From Spongilla lacustris (lineage: Eukaryota > Porifera > Demospongiae > Spongillida > Spongillidae): DNA of 64,000 nt. Below the pieces are notes generated by a model. It did no database searches. It saw nothing but the letters and a program-made list of their open reading frames with translations, and was not told the origin of the DNA. Shown here piece after piece: positions 22,341 to 35,600 of the stretch (position 1 is its first letter; each line of letters starts with the position of its first letter). The position numbers and the translations under genes are program-made. The stretch spans positions 4,723,137-4,787,136 of the forward strand of contig OX442422.1 of NCBI GenBank assembly GCA_949361645.1, given 5' to 3'.

Positions 22341-22599
22341 ATAATTCAGTTCAAGCTCAATCTATTTACATACGAGCATGGAGTCAAATTTAGACCAAAA
22401 GAAATGTAAGGCTATATTTTAAACGCTCTGTTAAAACCCACTTCATTGCGCAAATATTCATTCCTCCACCCCCAAAAAGACACCAAAATGGTGGATTTTC
22501 AAAGGCTAGAAATCTACTTCAGAAAATGCGTTGCCACTAACCTGTACCAATAAACGACAGATGTTCCAATTCAGTCACCGAGCGTCGTTGTAGTTTTTT

Positions 22600-23580
22600 G
22601 AACACATGTAGTCGGTGATCGCCGTGCGTAAGTCGATAGGTTTGAAGTACCAGAGCCGACAGTTGGCAACACCAGGCCACGTGATTTTTGCTTACAATAT
22701 AGTTCAAAGGTGTTTATCACTGCTAGTATGGCTTTTAGGTGTTGATTACGTTTTATGTACCTCGTGCACTGGTTCTAAAAGGCATCGGTTGTCAGGTTCG
22801 TTGCTATGGGTGTACGTAACCATTTCAATTTTTCGGGGCGTAGGGCTTAGTTTCCACGCGTTCAATGAGAGCAGACCACCGTGCTCGCTACGACACTGCT
22901 AACAAAACTAAGTTTGCTAAAGATCGAAATTGTGTTCAGTGTAACTCAAAATCGGAAAGCAATATACATTTATTATTGTATAGTAATCTTTACCCGAAGG
23001 TATGTAATATCGTTGTGAATATAATGTAGTACCATTGAAACAAATTCGGCAGAAAGTTTCTAACATGTCTCCTACAGTTCATTTTCAAAACGGCTAACAT
23101 CGTGACAAATTTAATGATACAGTGCAATAATAATAAATAAAAAAACCCTTATCCGTGCGCAGAAGAAGGAGAAACTTTTTTTCAGGTTCGAGTGTGGGAA
23201 CGAGTGAGCGTTATCTCTGTTGTCCGAGCTTTCTAAGCGTCGGCAGTCTTACTACATTGTAGGTATTCGACGGCTGTATACAAATACGCTCGCTAAAGTA
23301 CAACTGATTCTACAGCACATCGGCAAAAGGGGAATCGGGTATTTTGCTAATCATATTCATGACACTTCAAACCCGATAGCGTAACAACATAACCATGCAT
23401 TGCGAAAATTTCTGTATCGCCCCTGAGTAGGTGGTAATTAAACCACAAATCTGCTCGTATGTTTGGCGCTACGAAGGAGTTAGAAGTCGGTATGATATGA
23501 GGACAAGTGGGATGATATATTTTGATCGTGTCACGCTCACGTATATAAGTGATATCTCCCGTGTGATTTCTAAACTACAG
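22600..23580. other. Upstream region of unit 2, no clear gene
   Basis: It contains the plus-oriented copy of the block repeated in reverse at 10.0-10.3 and 31.5-31.9 kb, and a TATA-like CACGTATATAAG at about 23539-23550. A frame at 22615-22902 has no known domain. A promoter for unit 2 is plausible here but is inference. Confidence 0.35.
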
Positions 23581-23684
23581 CTAACCATAGAGAACAGGAG
23601 CTTCGAGATGCGGCACAGAGAGGTGATAATGGCAAGGTGGCGAGATTGATTAAGAGTGGAGTATCTGTAAATTCAGCTAGCGAG
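23581..23684 (+). CDS. Unit 2 N-terminal cap-like exon without ATG
   Basis: It is open from 23583: after NHREQELRDAAQRG comes KVARLIKSGVSVNSASE, the same half-ankyrin cap as unit 4 exon 61172-61285, with donor GTGAGC at 23685. At the place of the unit 4 ATG this copy has an in-frame TAA. TTTCTAAACTACAG directly upstream looks like a branch site and acceptor, so it may be an internal exon here, or a broken first exon. Confidence 0.5.
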
Positions 23685-26600
23685 GTGAGCTACGTACATT
23701 TAACACTGTTTTCTGCTGTTAGAAGATAATACTGTTGCATGTTTGGTGTACGTGTGATGCGGTGGGCCTAGCCAGTGCGAGGGTGTGGCTACATCAGGCT
23801 ATAGACCCTTTGATGAATTCAAGTACAACACTCAGCGACTGACCCTGTTACATTAACACATGTACAAGATCTTGTGAAGGGCGTGACCATGAACATGTAC
23901 TTGTGTACATGTACATTGTACCTGTGGCGTATTATACCCATTGCATATACAGTGTGGTCTAGCATTTATAAATCTCTACTGTTAGTATTCTGCTGACCAT
24001 GTGTAAATAGACCTTTCTCATGTAAGGTCAGGAATGTGATCAAGCTTTGGACGTAGTTTGATGCCTTCTTTGGTTGCCTTTAGATGCACTATCAAATCAC
24101 AGGGGAGAAGGATCTATTGAATCCCATGGGACCCTAGAGCCCCTGTGAGTGGTGCTGGCCACATACTGCAGCTGGATGCTCTGTGTGCTAAGCCCAGACA
24201 CTGGTGGTCTGGGCACTGGTCTGGACACTGGTCTGGGCACTGGTCTAGGCACTGGTCTGGGCACTTGTCTGGGCACTGGTCTAGTCTTGGTTGGCTCCTG
24301 TATTGGGTTAAAACCCATAGGGATCCGCCCAAATATGTCTGCACAACTGGGAGAATTTGGAGCCACTACCACATACATACTTGTCTCTGGACTTGAACTC
24401 TTAAATTTGTGTGGATCCATCCATGTAGCTACGGGGGCATGATATTATTCTAAAAAAGAGACCTTTCTCTCAAATCGTATAAACTACTGGCTTTCCTGAT
24501 CAGTGCATATACTCATTGTATGATATGCTGTACCTCTGTTGTGACCACAACCACAATGTCTTGTTCAAAATGTGTTTCAAGGACAGAGATGAACTAGCCC
24601 TACATACAATGTACATGCACATGTAATAGATAGGTAGCAACATATTCTGCAATGATCTTATTGAATTCGTAGGATTGTTGTGGAATTATTAAGTATTTTA
24701 ATAAATACATCTTATACACATTGTGAAAGAGTTGTTTGCCCTGTCCGTGTCTGCCAGATTAGGTGGAATGGGTATAATAAACCCACCCATTTCATCCCAG
24801 ACTGAATTCCACACTTCTAGTCTCATTTATGTTGAGCATGCAGTGTCATGTCCTAAAGGTGGCTTCCCTTCCATTAGGCATAATGAGATCAGGGACTATG
24901 TAGCTTGTCTCCTTCCAGAAATTTGCCATAACGTGTCAGTTGGGCCTTATCTATAACCCGTCACAGTTAGGTTTTCACCTCTGCCTTAGACAACTTCTTG
25001 GATGTTGATGTAGCAGCTGATGGATTCTGTGGGAGTCGTTTGAGAGAGCATTCCTTGATGGAAAGGTTTTCAACCCCTATGCCCCCTCAAATGGACGACC
25101 TCAACTATCTGCTTGTTACTGTTCACAAGAGGCCTCAAAGAACCGAGCCTATGATTCTCGAAGCTGAGCATGCCTCCTTCACCCCACTCATCTTTTCTGC
25201 CACTGGAGGCTTACTAGGAAGGGAAGGCCACAGTGGTTTACAAATGTATCGCTGCCCAGCTATCAGCAAAGTGGGACCATATTCGTTATTATCTTGTTAT
25301 CTACTACGCTCCTTCATCATGTGTATCAGAGAAGCTCGATTATGCCTTTAACCACTCACTGGTTGACCTGATTGCAAAGGTTGCTCAGGTCTCATCCCTT
25401 CCTTATAATTCCAGTGTGCATCTATTTAAATGTTGAACCCACTGATTCCATATCTACATCATGTGTATGTGTATTGGTATTTATTATCATGATAAAGAAA
25501 GACACACATTGTACCCACTATGTTGATCGAACTATTGTACCAACTCCAGGGTGGTAGTACTCCATTACACTACGCTGCAAGGGAAGGTCATATTACTTGT
25601 GTGAAACGTCTCCTTTCAGCTCCTGGTATTGATGTGAACATTAAGGATAAGGTGAGATGGTCCAATGAATGATCTGTGGCATGCCTTTAGGAACTGGTAG
25701 GGTTTTCTTTTGTGTGAGAGAACAGCAGCACAGAATGTGATGTCTTCGCTGAAACTAACATGTAACAATAAATAGGATAGCACAGATGCCTAAAGTGGTG
25801 TACATATAGAGCAGGCATGGTTTGTTTGGATATTCAGTGTAAAATAAAGGTGTGATGCCAGACCTTTTGGGACTGACTGCAGTTACTTACATGTACATGT
25901 ATATGTACCTAAACTATTGTACATCATGTTGAGTAGCACAGTGGCCATTAAGGTCAACCTAACCAGTCCTGTGAAGTTCCTCTGGTTGTTGTTAAACAAC
26001 CAATAGCTGAAACAGACCCAGTGAAACATGTAACATTTTGCAGTTTCAGTTTCTAGCCATCATTAGCGCTCATGGCAGGGCCGGTGAGAAGGTTACCTAC
26101 CCTGGCCCTCAAGATATAATAGGGGCCTTGATGTCCAAAATTGTATGCAAAACAGTAGCATGTAGTTTAAATGTACATGTGCAGAAAGAATTAAGCAGCG
26201 TGGAATGCAGACTGTTATGCAATGTGTGCAGTAGTTTTACAAGCTTGAGGCCCCTACATGTATATTAGCATATTTGGCTAAATGCAAGGGGGACCCCCTG
26301 TATTCGTATTTGGTTAAATGCATATCTGTACATGTGTATTTCAACCTAGGCTAAATAACACTCTACACCTATTACCAGATGGGGCCTCAAACTCTCTCTA
26401 ACCCTAGGCCTCACCACGGCTGTCGCTGGCCCTGAGGCAGACTTTCATGTAGTTGTATCATATTTCCATTATACCCACCATGATGATATGTTGTTGACTT
26501 AATTCCAGTGGCCAGGTGATACTCCATTGCACCTTGCTGCAAGGGGAGGTCATGCTACTTGTATGAAACATCTCCTTTCCACTTCTGGTGTTGATGTGAA

Positions 26601-29600
26601 CATTAAGAATACCGTGAGTTGGTGCCATGTGATTGATACAAATGCTTGTCCATGTGAACATGTACATGGTATTATGTAGGACATGCCCTAAGGAACTGGT
26701 AGTTTGAGAGAACAGCAGCATAGAATGTAGTGTTTGAAATACTAACCTAATTGCATGTACATATAATAGGAACTACATGTAACAATAAACAGGATAGCAT
26801 ATGCAGATGCCAAAAGGCCTGGGCTTGCTTGAAATTGGTTAGCCAACAAGTTAAGAAGTCATGGAGGTATCATATTTGTACATGTTTTGTACTCTAGCCA
26901 TATGAGTACAAAAGAGAAATCAGCACAATGTAATAATCTTCCAATTGTCCACTTCAGTGATAGTGAAAGCACACATTGCCATGAAATATTCCAATTAGTC
27001 TTTGCCCACCACACCCCCTATCAGCTACATGAAACAATGATGTTTGGCTTGTTACGTTTGAAGGGCCATGTTGACAATCCTAAGCTAGCATAACTATGTT
27101 GAACTATTGTACTCACTCCAGTTGTATGGTTATTCTCCATTACACCTTGCTGTGGAGATAGGTCATACTACTTGTGTGGGACATCTCCTTTCCACTCCTG
27201 GTATTGATGTGAACATTAAGAATACGGTGAGTTGTTGCTCTGGGAATGATACATGTACAGTACATGTATGCATTAGAAACGGACACATGTACATGTACAT
27301 GTAATGACCTTCCAATTGTATGTGCTAATAGAGGTATGTGGGAGGGGATGCACAGGGCCTCAGGAACAGTGCGAGTGATGTAGACCTGTGAGCAAGTGGT
27401 GGGTTTTGTTTTGTGAGAGAACAACAGCACAGAATGTAATATCCACACAAATATTAAACATAGGGTTGTGAGGTCCCCAGCCCTTATAATAAAATGTTTA
27501 CTTAGTACACCCTCCTGCCTACTAGTCTTGGTCCCAGACCCACTACACAGCACTGATTGATTACATCACCATAAATAGAATAAAGGTCTCAAATTTTATA
27601 TGTTGGGATGAGTACAGTTACATTTTATTAGCGCACAAATTCGTGTTGTCTTGCTTGCTCAGGCAGTAAGTCAGACATAGCTGTATCATGTATGGATCCA
27701 CTGAACTATATTGTACCCACTCCAGCATGGTGACACTCCATTGCACCTCGCTGCAAGGGGAGGTTGTACTATTTATATTATGGAACGTCTCCTTTCCACT
27801 CCTGGTATTCATTTGAACATTACCAATATGGTGAGTTGAACCATTGAATGCTAAAAGATGTAGCTGTATGAATAACCAGCGACCAGTGTGACATGTGCAA
27901 TGTCTCATGTAGAGCCAGAGCCTGATTGAGAGGTAAAGTGGAAGGTTGTACACTGTATCTTTGAACATTCCAAATGTGGCGAATTGAAAATGAATCGACA
28001 GTAACTTGGCTCTATAGTGCATAGAATGGGGAAAAGATACATGTAGTACAAGAATTGGTTTGTGTGTAGTGATTGGGATTGCATTGTGAAATGTAATTGA
28101 TGGCTTCTTAAATTACCTCTGAGTACATGTACATATTTATAATGTGCATATTTGCTCAGTATTACTCTGTACAAAATAATGGTCGACCATTTCTAAATAA
28201 AGGTCTATACCAAATTCAACTATTACTGGCCAATTGGTCTCACAAGTTCCATTTATAAAAATTTTGCTCTGTGGGACCTGGACTGGTGAGGTCCCCAGAC
28301 CTCATATGTATGTGCTCATGTATGCACTCACCATACCCCCCACCCCCCACACTAAAGATCTTCTTCAACTGATGCCAGTTAAATCAATTAATTTACATGT
28401 ACCTAACTCTATCATGTACATGTAAATATAGTTTCTCTGGCTTAAAAAAACAACAACCAACAGCAACATGTACGTGTAGCTGAAACAGAAGGAGTACACA
28501 TGTACATGTAGCATCTTGCACCTTCAGTTCTATCCCCACAACCATTACTACATGTACATGTGTACCCACTTCAGGGTGGTGATACTCCATTACACTTTGC
28601 TGCAAGTGGAGGTAAAAGTACTTGCATGGAACTTCTCTTTTCTACTCCTGGCATTGATGTGAACATTAAGAATAAGGTCAGTTCATGTGTCCTTTATAGG
28701 ATTGATGATACATGTTGTGTACATGTATGTGAACAGTTACATCTGTATGTACAAGCAAATAGGTTGTAAACACACCATGTAATATGTGTACATGTGTAGG
28801 TTAGGTGTCAGCAAGCCACTTGAAAGCAGAGCTCCCATATTAGAGCTCTTTCCAGGACTAAGCTAAGCCTCCTCCCATGGAGGGCTGCCATGGCTTCAGA
28901 ATAAGGTCACATACAGTTGTACAGCTGCTTATAACAGCAATATTTTGCTATTGCATTCTTTAGTATCTTGCTGAGGGTGGTACGTGGTTGTGCCATGTGA
29001 TTAAGCTGTAGCTTCAATGTTATTATTCTCCTTGTCTGGAACACAAATTAACAATTAAAGACCTTTGGTATGGAACTAACATACATGTACATGTACTGTG
29101 TGGCTTCATGTTATTTTGAAGAGCCATGTGCTACAGTGTACCATACATGTATACTGTACATGTTTACATTTCTATTGTACCACTCCAGAAAGGTAATACT
29201 CCACTACACCATGCTGTAAAGGGAGGTCATAGTACTAGTGTGGAACGTCTCCTTTCCACTCCTGGTATACATGTGAACATTGAAGATGGGGTGAGTTGGT
29301 CCATTGAGTAGCTGTATGAATTATACAAATGCATGTCCCTTGGGAATGTATACATTTACATGGAGCAGAACTTACAGTAGCACGTGGAAAATAGAGGGAG
29401 ATTTATGGTTTTAGGGTGTGTACACCTGACCTCTACTTTCCACTAGAGAATTCTGGTGTCAAATTGCATCCATGCTAGTACCCAGGTTACTTCACAGACT
29501 GGAGCATCCTCATCACCACATAAATAGCCCCAATTATGGCCCCTATGGTGGATCGAGTGGACACTATAGGAGAAAGCGGTGAAGTGAACATCACAGTAGA

Positions 29601-32600
29601 CATCTATGGCATATAACTGGAGCAGTCAGATATGTACAAAAAATGTATATGTAACTGCAGTAGACCCCCAGACAGCTACATGTATGTACAATGTACAGAG
29701 TACCCCACAGTTAACAGCTACAGTATAGGGTAGACCATATAGCAGACTTAACTTTCACCAGTAGGATGGCTTCACTTCAGTCATAGTAATCTGTATAGTA
29801 ATCCACAGGACAAAAGCTCAGATACATGTACTAATGCTTTATTTATAGTGTATAGACAATAACTGGATTGAGCACTGCATGTACAGGAATTACTCAAACA
29901 TGGCGCAATACTATTTCAATAAGCTATTTAGTACCCCATATCTGTAGCTAACAACTATAGCCATGGTGGATACTATAGCAAACAGCCATGGAATACCCAC
30001 AGCAAACAAATACTATGGAGTGGACAGTAATGTGTACTGTTTGTGAAACAGTTGGGAATCAAGGATTGGCTTTTTGTTATGGAATACCCCATAGGTGTCT
30101 GCCATAACTCCCCTCCATAGATGTCTGCTGTGATGTTGCAGCTCCCATCATTGTGTAATTAATATCCCATTCAAAATCGTCTGCAGAACCAGCATAAATC
30201 CCATCACCATTGTATACTGCCTTTCAACATGTATGGGGACTGTAAATAGCACTTATCTGGGAAACATGTACATGTAACAGAACAAATCAATACCTACAGT
30301 CCTGACCTCTTTACCTACAAACTGAATATGAAGTGATTTGATTATACATGTACGCCTGCTGAATGTATATGCAGGTTTGAACTCGGTGGGGTATTGGATG
30401 TTGCAATACTGGCCCACGAGTGCAGGACCCCAAAATGTATTTTACCATAGACAAATGGTGTATTATGAAGTGTTGAAAATAGGAAGTGGAGCCTACATGT
30501 AGCTAACCAAATGTTTGGAAGTTGTAGTGATTCAAATGCAAAGGAATTTAAAAAGCTTTCTTACATGTATATACATGTATGTGACGTGATATTTTCTCGG
30601 AAACTGCCCCATGTATATAGTTAGACACTAATACTGACACCTACATGCACATGTACATGTACAAGGGATCTACATGTACTTGTATGCGATTTTGAAAAAA
30701 AAATGCAGTGGACCCTAGGCTGTAGCATGACAATGATGACCACATAAATGTATTACTAGTATATACATGTGCACATCTCCTTTACCTACTCCAGGGTGGT
30801 ACTCTGTTACAACTTGCTGCAAGGGGAGGTCATACTACTTTGATGGAACTTCTCCTTTCCACTCCTGGTATCGATGTGAACTTTAAGGATAAGGTGAGCA
30901 TGCTACCTGAATAGGATTGATGTGTGCTTATACATGCACATGTATACATACATATGTATTCAATATTTGAACAGTTACATGTAGGTACGTGTACAAGCAA
31001 ATACATGTAGGTTATAAAACAGGTACAAGCAAATAGGTTATAAAGCACACCATGTACAAATGTACATGCATGTAATATAATGTACGTGTGACTCACATTA
31101 GAGCTCTTATCAGCGCTAAGCTAAGCAATGTGCAGTGTGATGATTTGTAATTGATCTTAAAACATCGTTACCTCTGTGTGCATACAAATACATGTATAAT
31201 GTGCAATGGCCGACCATTTCTAAAAAGGTCCTGCCAAATTCAGCTATTGCTAGCAATTTGACCTCGATCACAAGTTCCATTTCTTAAATTTTGTTTTGTT
31301 CCCCAGACCTCTTATGTACATGTACATATATGTGTCCCCCACAATAAAGATCTTTTTCAATTGATGCCAGTTAATTGAATTAATTTACATGTACATATAC
31401 ATGCATGTGAAGTACCACAGTTATATCGGAACCTATTTTAGTAGTTTGTATGCAGCATTTGAAATGTTGTGAATACGATTAGCAAAACACCCAATCCCAC
31501 TATAGCCAATGTACGGTAGACTCAATATTGGACTTTAGCAACAGTATTTGGATAGTACCGTTGGATACCTACAATGTAGTAAAACTGCTGATGCTTAGAA
31601 AGCTCAGACAACAGAGATAGTGCTCACTTGTTCCCACACTCGAACTTTTAAAAAAAAAAGTTTCTCCTCCTACTTCTTCCGGATCTGATGAGATATATAA
31701 TTGCACTGTATCTTTGTCACGATTGAAACGTAATGTTAGTGGTTATGAAAAGGACATTTTCATAAAACCTACTGCCAAATTTGTTAGGTACTATGACTTT
31801 CCGAGTTAGAGTTATGCTGAACACAATTTCAATCTTTAGCGACTTAGTATTGTTGGTAATAGCCCACGAAAGATTTGATCGGCTTTGGAAGTCATAAAAG
31901 TAGGATTGAGAGTAAACAGGCACACCCCCATACCCCCATCTCTATGTTATCATTGTTATCACAGACATGGCGCTCCCAGACACACTCAGATGAAATAAAA
32001 ATAAGTTACATGTAAACAAGATATAAAATTGGTGATGTTTGGATTTGTAGATGAGGGATTACGGAAATTATACATCCATTAATTTATAAATGTTACACAT
32101 GTACACATGTACATACCTACATTTAGCAAGTTCAGGTAGGTATAATGTACATGTACATGTAGGTCTGTAATATTTATAAATTAATGAATGTATAATATTC
32201 GTAATCCCTGGTTTCCTTATTTTTTACTCAATTGCTGTATACAAATCCTAATCTACATCACCAATTTTGTTCACATTAATTTTTTATATCTTGTTAGACA
32301 TCCTAACCCATCATGTAAACATATTGTTTTTTCAATACATGTACATGTAGGTAGCTGAAACAGAAGGATGCACATGAAAACATGTAACCTTCCATTTCTA
32401 GCCCTCAGCCATTCTACATGTAGTTCTACCAATGATAACCGTGCATGTGTGCATGTATACATCTCCTGTACCCACTCCAGGGTGGTGATACTCCATTACA
32501 CTATGCTGCAGATAGAGGCCATACTACTTGTATGGAACGTCTCCTTTCCACTCCTGGTATTGATGTGAACATTAAGTATGGGGTGAGTTGGTCCACCATT

Positions 32601-35600
32601 GAGTAGCTGTAAGAATAATACAGATGCATATCCCTTGGGAATATCCTATGTACATACACGTGTAGTACATGTATGTGTGGCATGCCCTAAGAAACTGGTA
32701 GTGTTTGAGAACAGCAGCACACATACTAGCCTAAATAGTACATGCATAATGGAACTAACACCAATAATCATGTTAGCACAGATGCCTAAAGTGGTATAGT
32801 AATGTAGAGCAGTTATACATTTAGATATTCAGCATAAAATACAGATGAGGTCAATTGCTCAAATCATCATCTGGCCAGTTATTTTGTTAAATATCACAGC
32901 GACTAGCCCTAGTCACTGAGCTATTTAGCATAACCTGTAGTTGTTTTTATTTTTGAGATTAGGAAAATTGATACATGCACAAAAATGGATACAAAATCTG
33001 TACATGTATGTAGATGTGCACAACGGATAACATGAATGTCCTGTAAAAATACTACATGTAGTAATACTCGTGTGGAATATCTCCTTTCCACTCCTGATAT
33101 TGGTGTGAATATTAAGACTAAGTTCATGCTTCCTGAATAGGATGGGTGATACATGTTGTGCATGTTTACATGCATGTATTTGAACATGTACAAGCAAATA
33201 CACACCATGTAATCATCATTTAATATATATGTACATGTACAGGTATATGTAGGTCACATGTCAGCAAGCCTCTTGACAGCAGAGCTCTCACATTACAGCT
33301 CTTTCCAGGACTAAGCTAAGCCTCCTCCCATGGAGGGCTGCCATGGCTTCAGAGTAAGATCACATTAAGTGGTACAGGGGCTCACAACAGCAATCATTCA
33401 TAAGTTGTGTCCTCACACTGCCATCTAAAAGATCTTGATCAGTTATTATATGGTCTCCGAAGTATCAGCAGCACATGTGTGGTACGTGCCTCCTTAGTCC
33501 AGTTAAATGCTTTGCAGTGAAAACGTCTGGTGCAGGTCCAATGACAGGCCGTCAAAATGTAGTAGGAATGACAAAGGGCATTTCGAAAGTACATGTAGTG
33601 TTGCACTTAAATGCTATGCTGTACGTACATGTGTACTTTTTGTGACCGTTACTGTATATTGTACCCACCATCATAGTACCCACTCCAGAATGAAGGTCAT
33701 ACTCCATTGGATCTGCTCTTGTTAGTGGAACAGTGTAGGCAGGTCCCCACCCAGTTCATCATCCTTTGTCACTGTACTCCACATGCCAAACAAATTCTAA
33801 TCTGTGGAATAAAAAGCATCGTATTGTACTGTAGCAGTCTCAAAAAAATGCACGTAATGTTTGCGTCACATGCAATTAACATTGGTGTACAGTATACGTG
33901 GGATTAGCATAGTGTGTTTAGAGTGTTACCGTAGCGTTTTAACCTATATGATGGTTATGCACCACCATCCATACACTCAGATAGGTGCATCACTGTTGAG
34001 TCTGTGAGATATTAATAACTTTTATGTGAAATGAATAGGTCTATGGTGTCGTGAGGGTATAATAAGTGTATTTCGAAAGTACATGTAGTGTTGCACTTAA
34101 ATGCTACGCATACATGTATGTTATATGTACTTTTTTGTGACCGTTACTGTACATTGTACCCACCATCATTGTACCCACTCCAGAATGAAGGTCATACTCC
34201 ATTGCACCGTGCTGCAGTGGGAGGTCATACTACTTGTGTGGAACATCTCCTTTCCACTCCTGGTATAGATGTCAACATTCTAGATAATGTGAGTTGGTTC
34301 ATTGAGTAGCTTCAACAGATGCATGTCCGTTGGGGAACATATGTACATGTATGTGCTAATAAGGGGATGGGTGCTTCAGCTTTGTATGTAATGTCATTGC
34401 TGTAATACAAGCCAAAATAAAGGGACTAACAATAAATAAGTGTCCAAAACTCCAAATACTTAACATGTCTTAATTGGTGCTATTGTCAGATGTGTGGAGC
34501 GGTGTTCCATCGTGAGGTTTCTAAGAGCTGGTTCTGCTCAGTACTTATTGAGTTATTGTGAGGCATGCTGTTCAAACAATGAATTAATGTGTCAATGGCG
34601 GCGGATGGAAATTACATGTATATGTGTTTCAGGCATAAAAAGAACATTTTAGTTGTTTCAAGCGCAAGTTACACATTGGACATGCTAATTACTTATTAGT
34701 CATTTTCGTTTTTATCTCAGTAAGCTAAAATCTTACATGTCCCATACTTAGTAGTGCGTTGGTAGCAGGCGAACAAATAAGAACGTGTTTATAAAAAATG
34801 CTTGAAACACTTATAATTCCCATCCGCCGCCATTGAATCATTCTCACCAGATAAGATAGTATCCATAGGGACTGGGAACGAAGTGCATTCCAATGTTACA
34901 CAACACCCACTGAAAAACCTAGGTAATCATTGGCAAATTAATAGTGCATTAATCGCCAAAATCAATTAAAAACCAATTTGCAAGTTGCTATAAACCTGAA
35001 AAATCGATTGGAAATTTTTTCATAGTTTAAATAATCGATTTTGATTTATGAAAAGGTTACACACCCTAAATTGAATGCTCATTTACAAAAATATCACCCT
35101 TGTTAAACAACTGACACACACATACATTTACATATGAGGAAGGGGGAGGGACCATATCAGGAAGTGATAAGACATTTCATTCCATGTATGGATTAGCAGG
35201 TTTTATTAGCCATGATCCCACAGCCTACTTGAGCCATTTTTCCTGTACTTCTGCTGTAGCTGGGGCACATGAGATCTGATTATGGTTGATTAATTATTAA
35301 GACTAATTTGCAACATTTTATTGTATTAATTAGGTTCAAAGTACGCATTCATTGCTTCAGTCACTGCTTCACTACTTGGGCACAGCCAGTTAGCCACATT
35401 TTTAACCAAAGTACTTTCACTACATTGGCCCTATTGTTACCCAGCTCCACATTCTGGGAATGTGTAAGTGGCCAAACCAAAAGTCCCACCTTCCATCTCC
35501 CCAGTACAGTTTGGGTAATCCTGCTGACTATGCCATTTGAACTAATGTACATGTGTAGTTCATTGAAACACAGCAGCGTATCCAACACAAAATCTCACAT

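Larger units (their letters stand above)
20290..22590. mobile_element. TIR element, about 2.3 kb, carrying a degenerate RING protein
   Basis: Blocks near the left end (GGTGACTGAACTGGAA about 20307-20322 and GTGGCAACGCATTTTCTG about 20384-20401) recur inverted near the right end (22515-22580) in mirrored order. The interior carries protein fragments on the plus strand and a 22-bp minisatellite. The exact ends and target duplication are unclear. Confidence 0.55.

Noticed and set aside
24097..24442. Frames with PRPVPRPV or TGLGTGLG repeats
   Set aside because: Translation of the 12-bp CTGGTCTGGGCA minisatellite in overlapping frames on both strands; not a gene.
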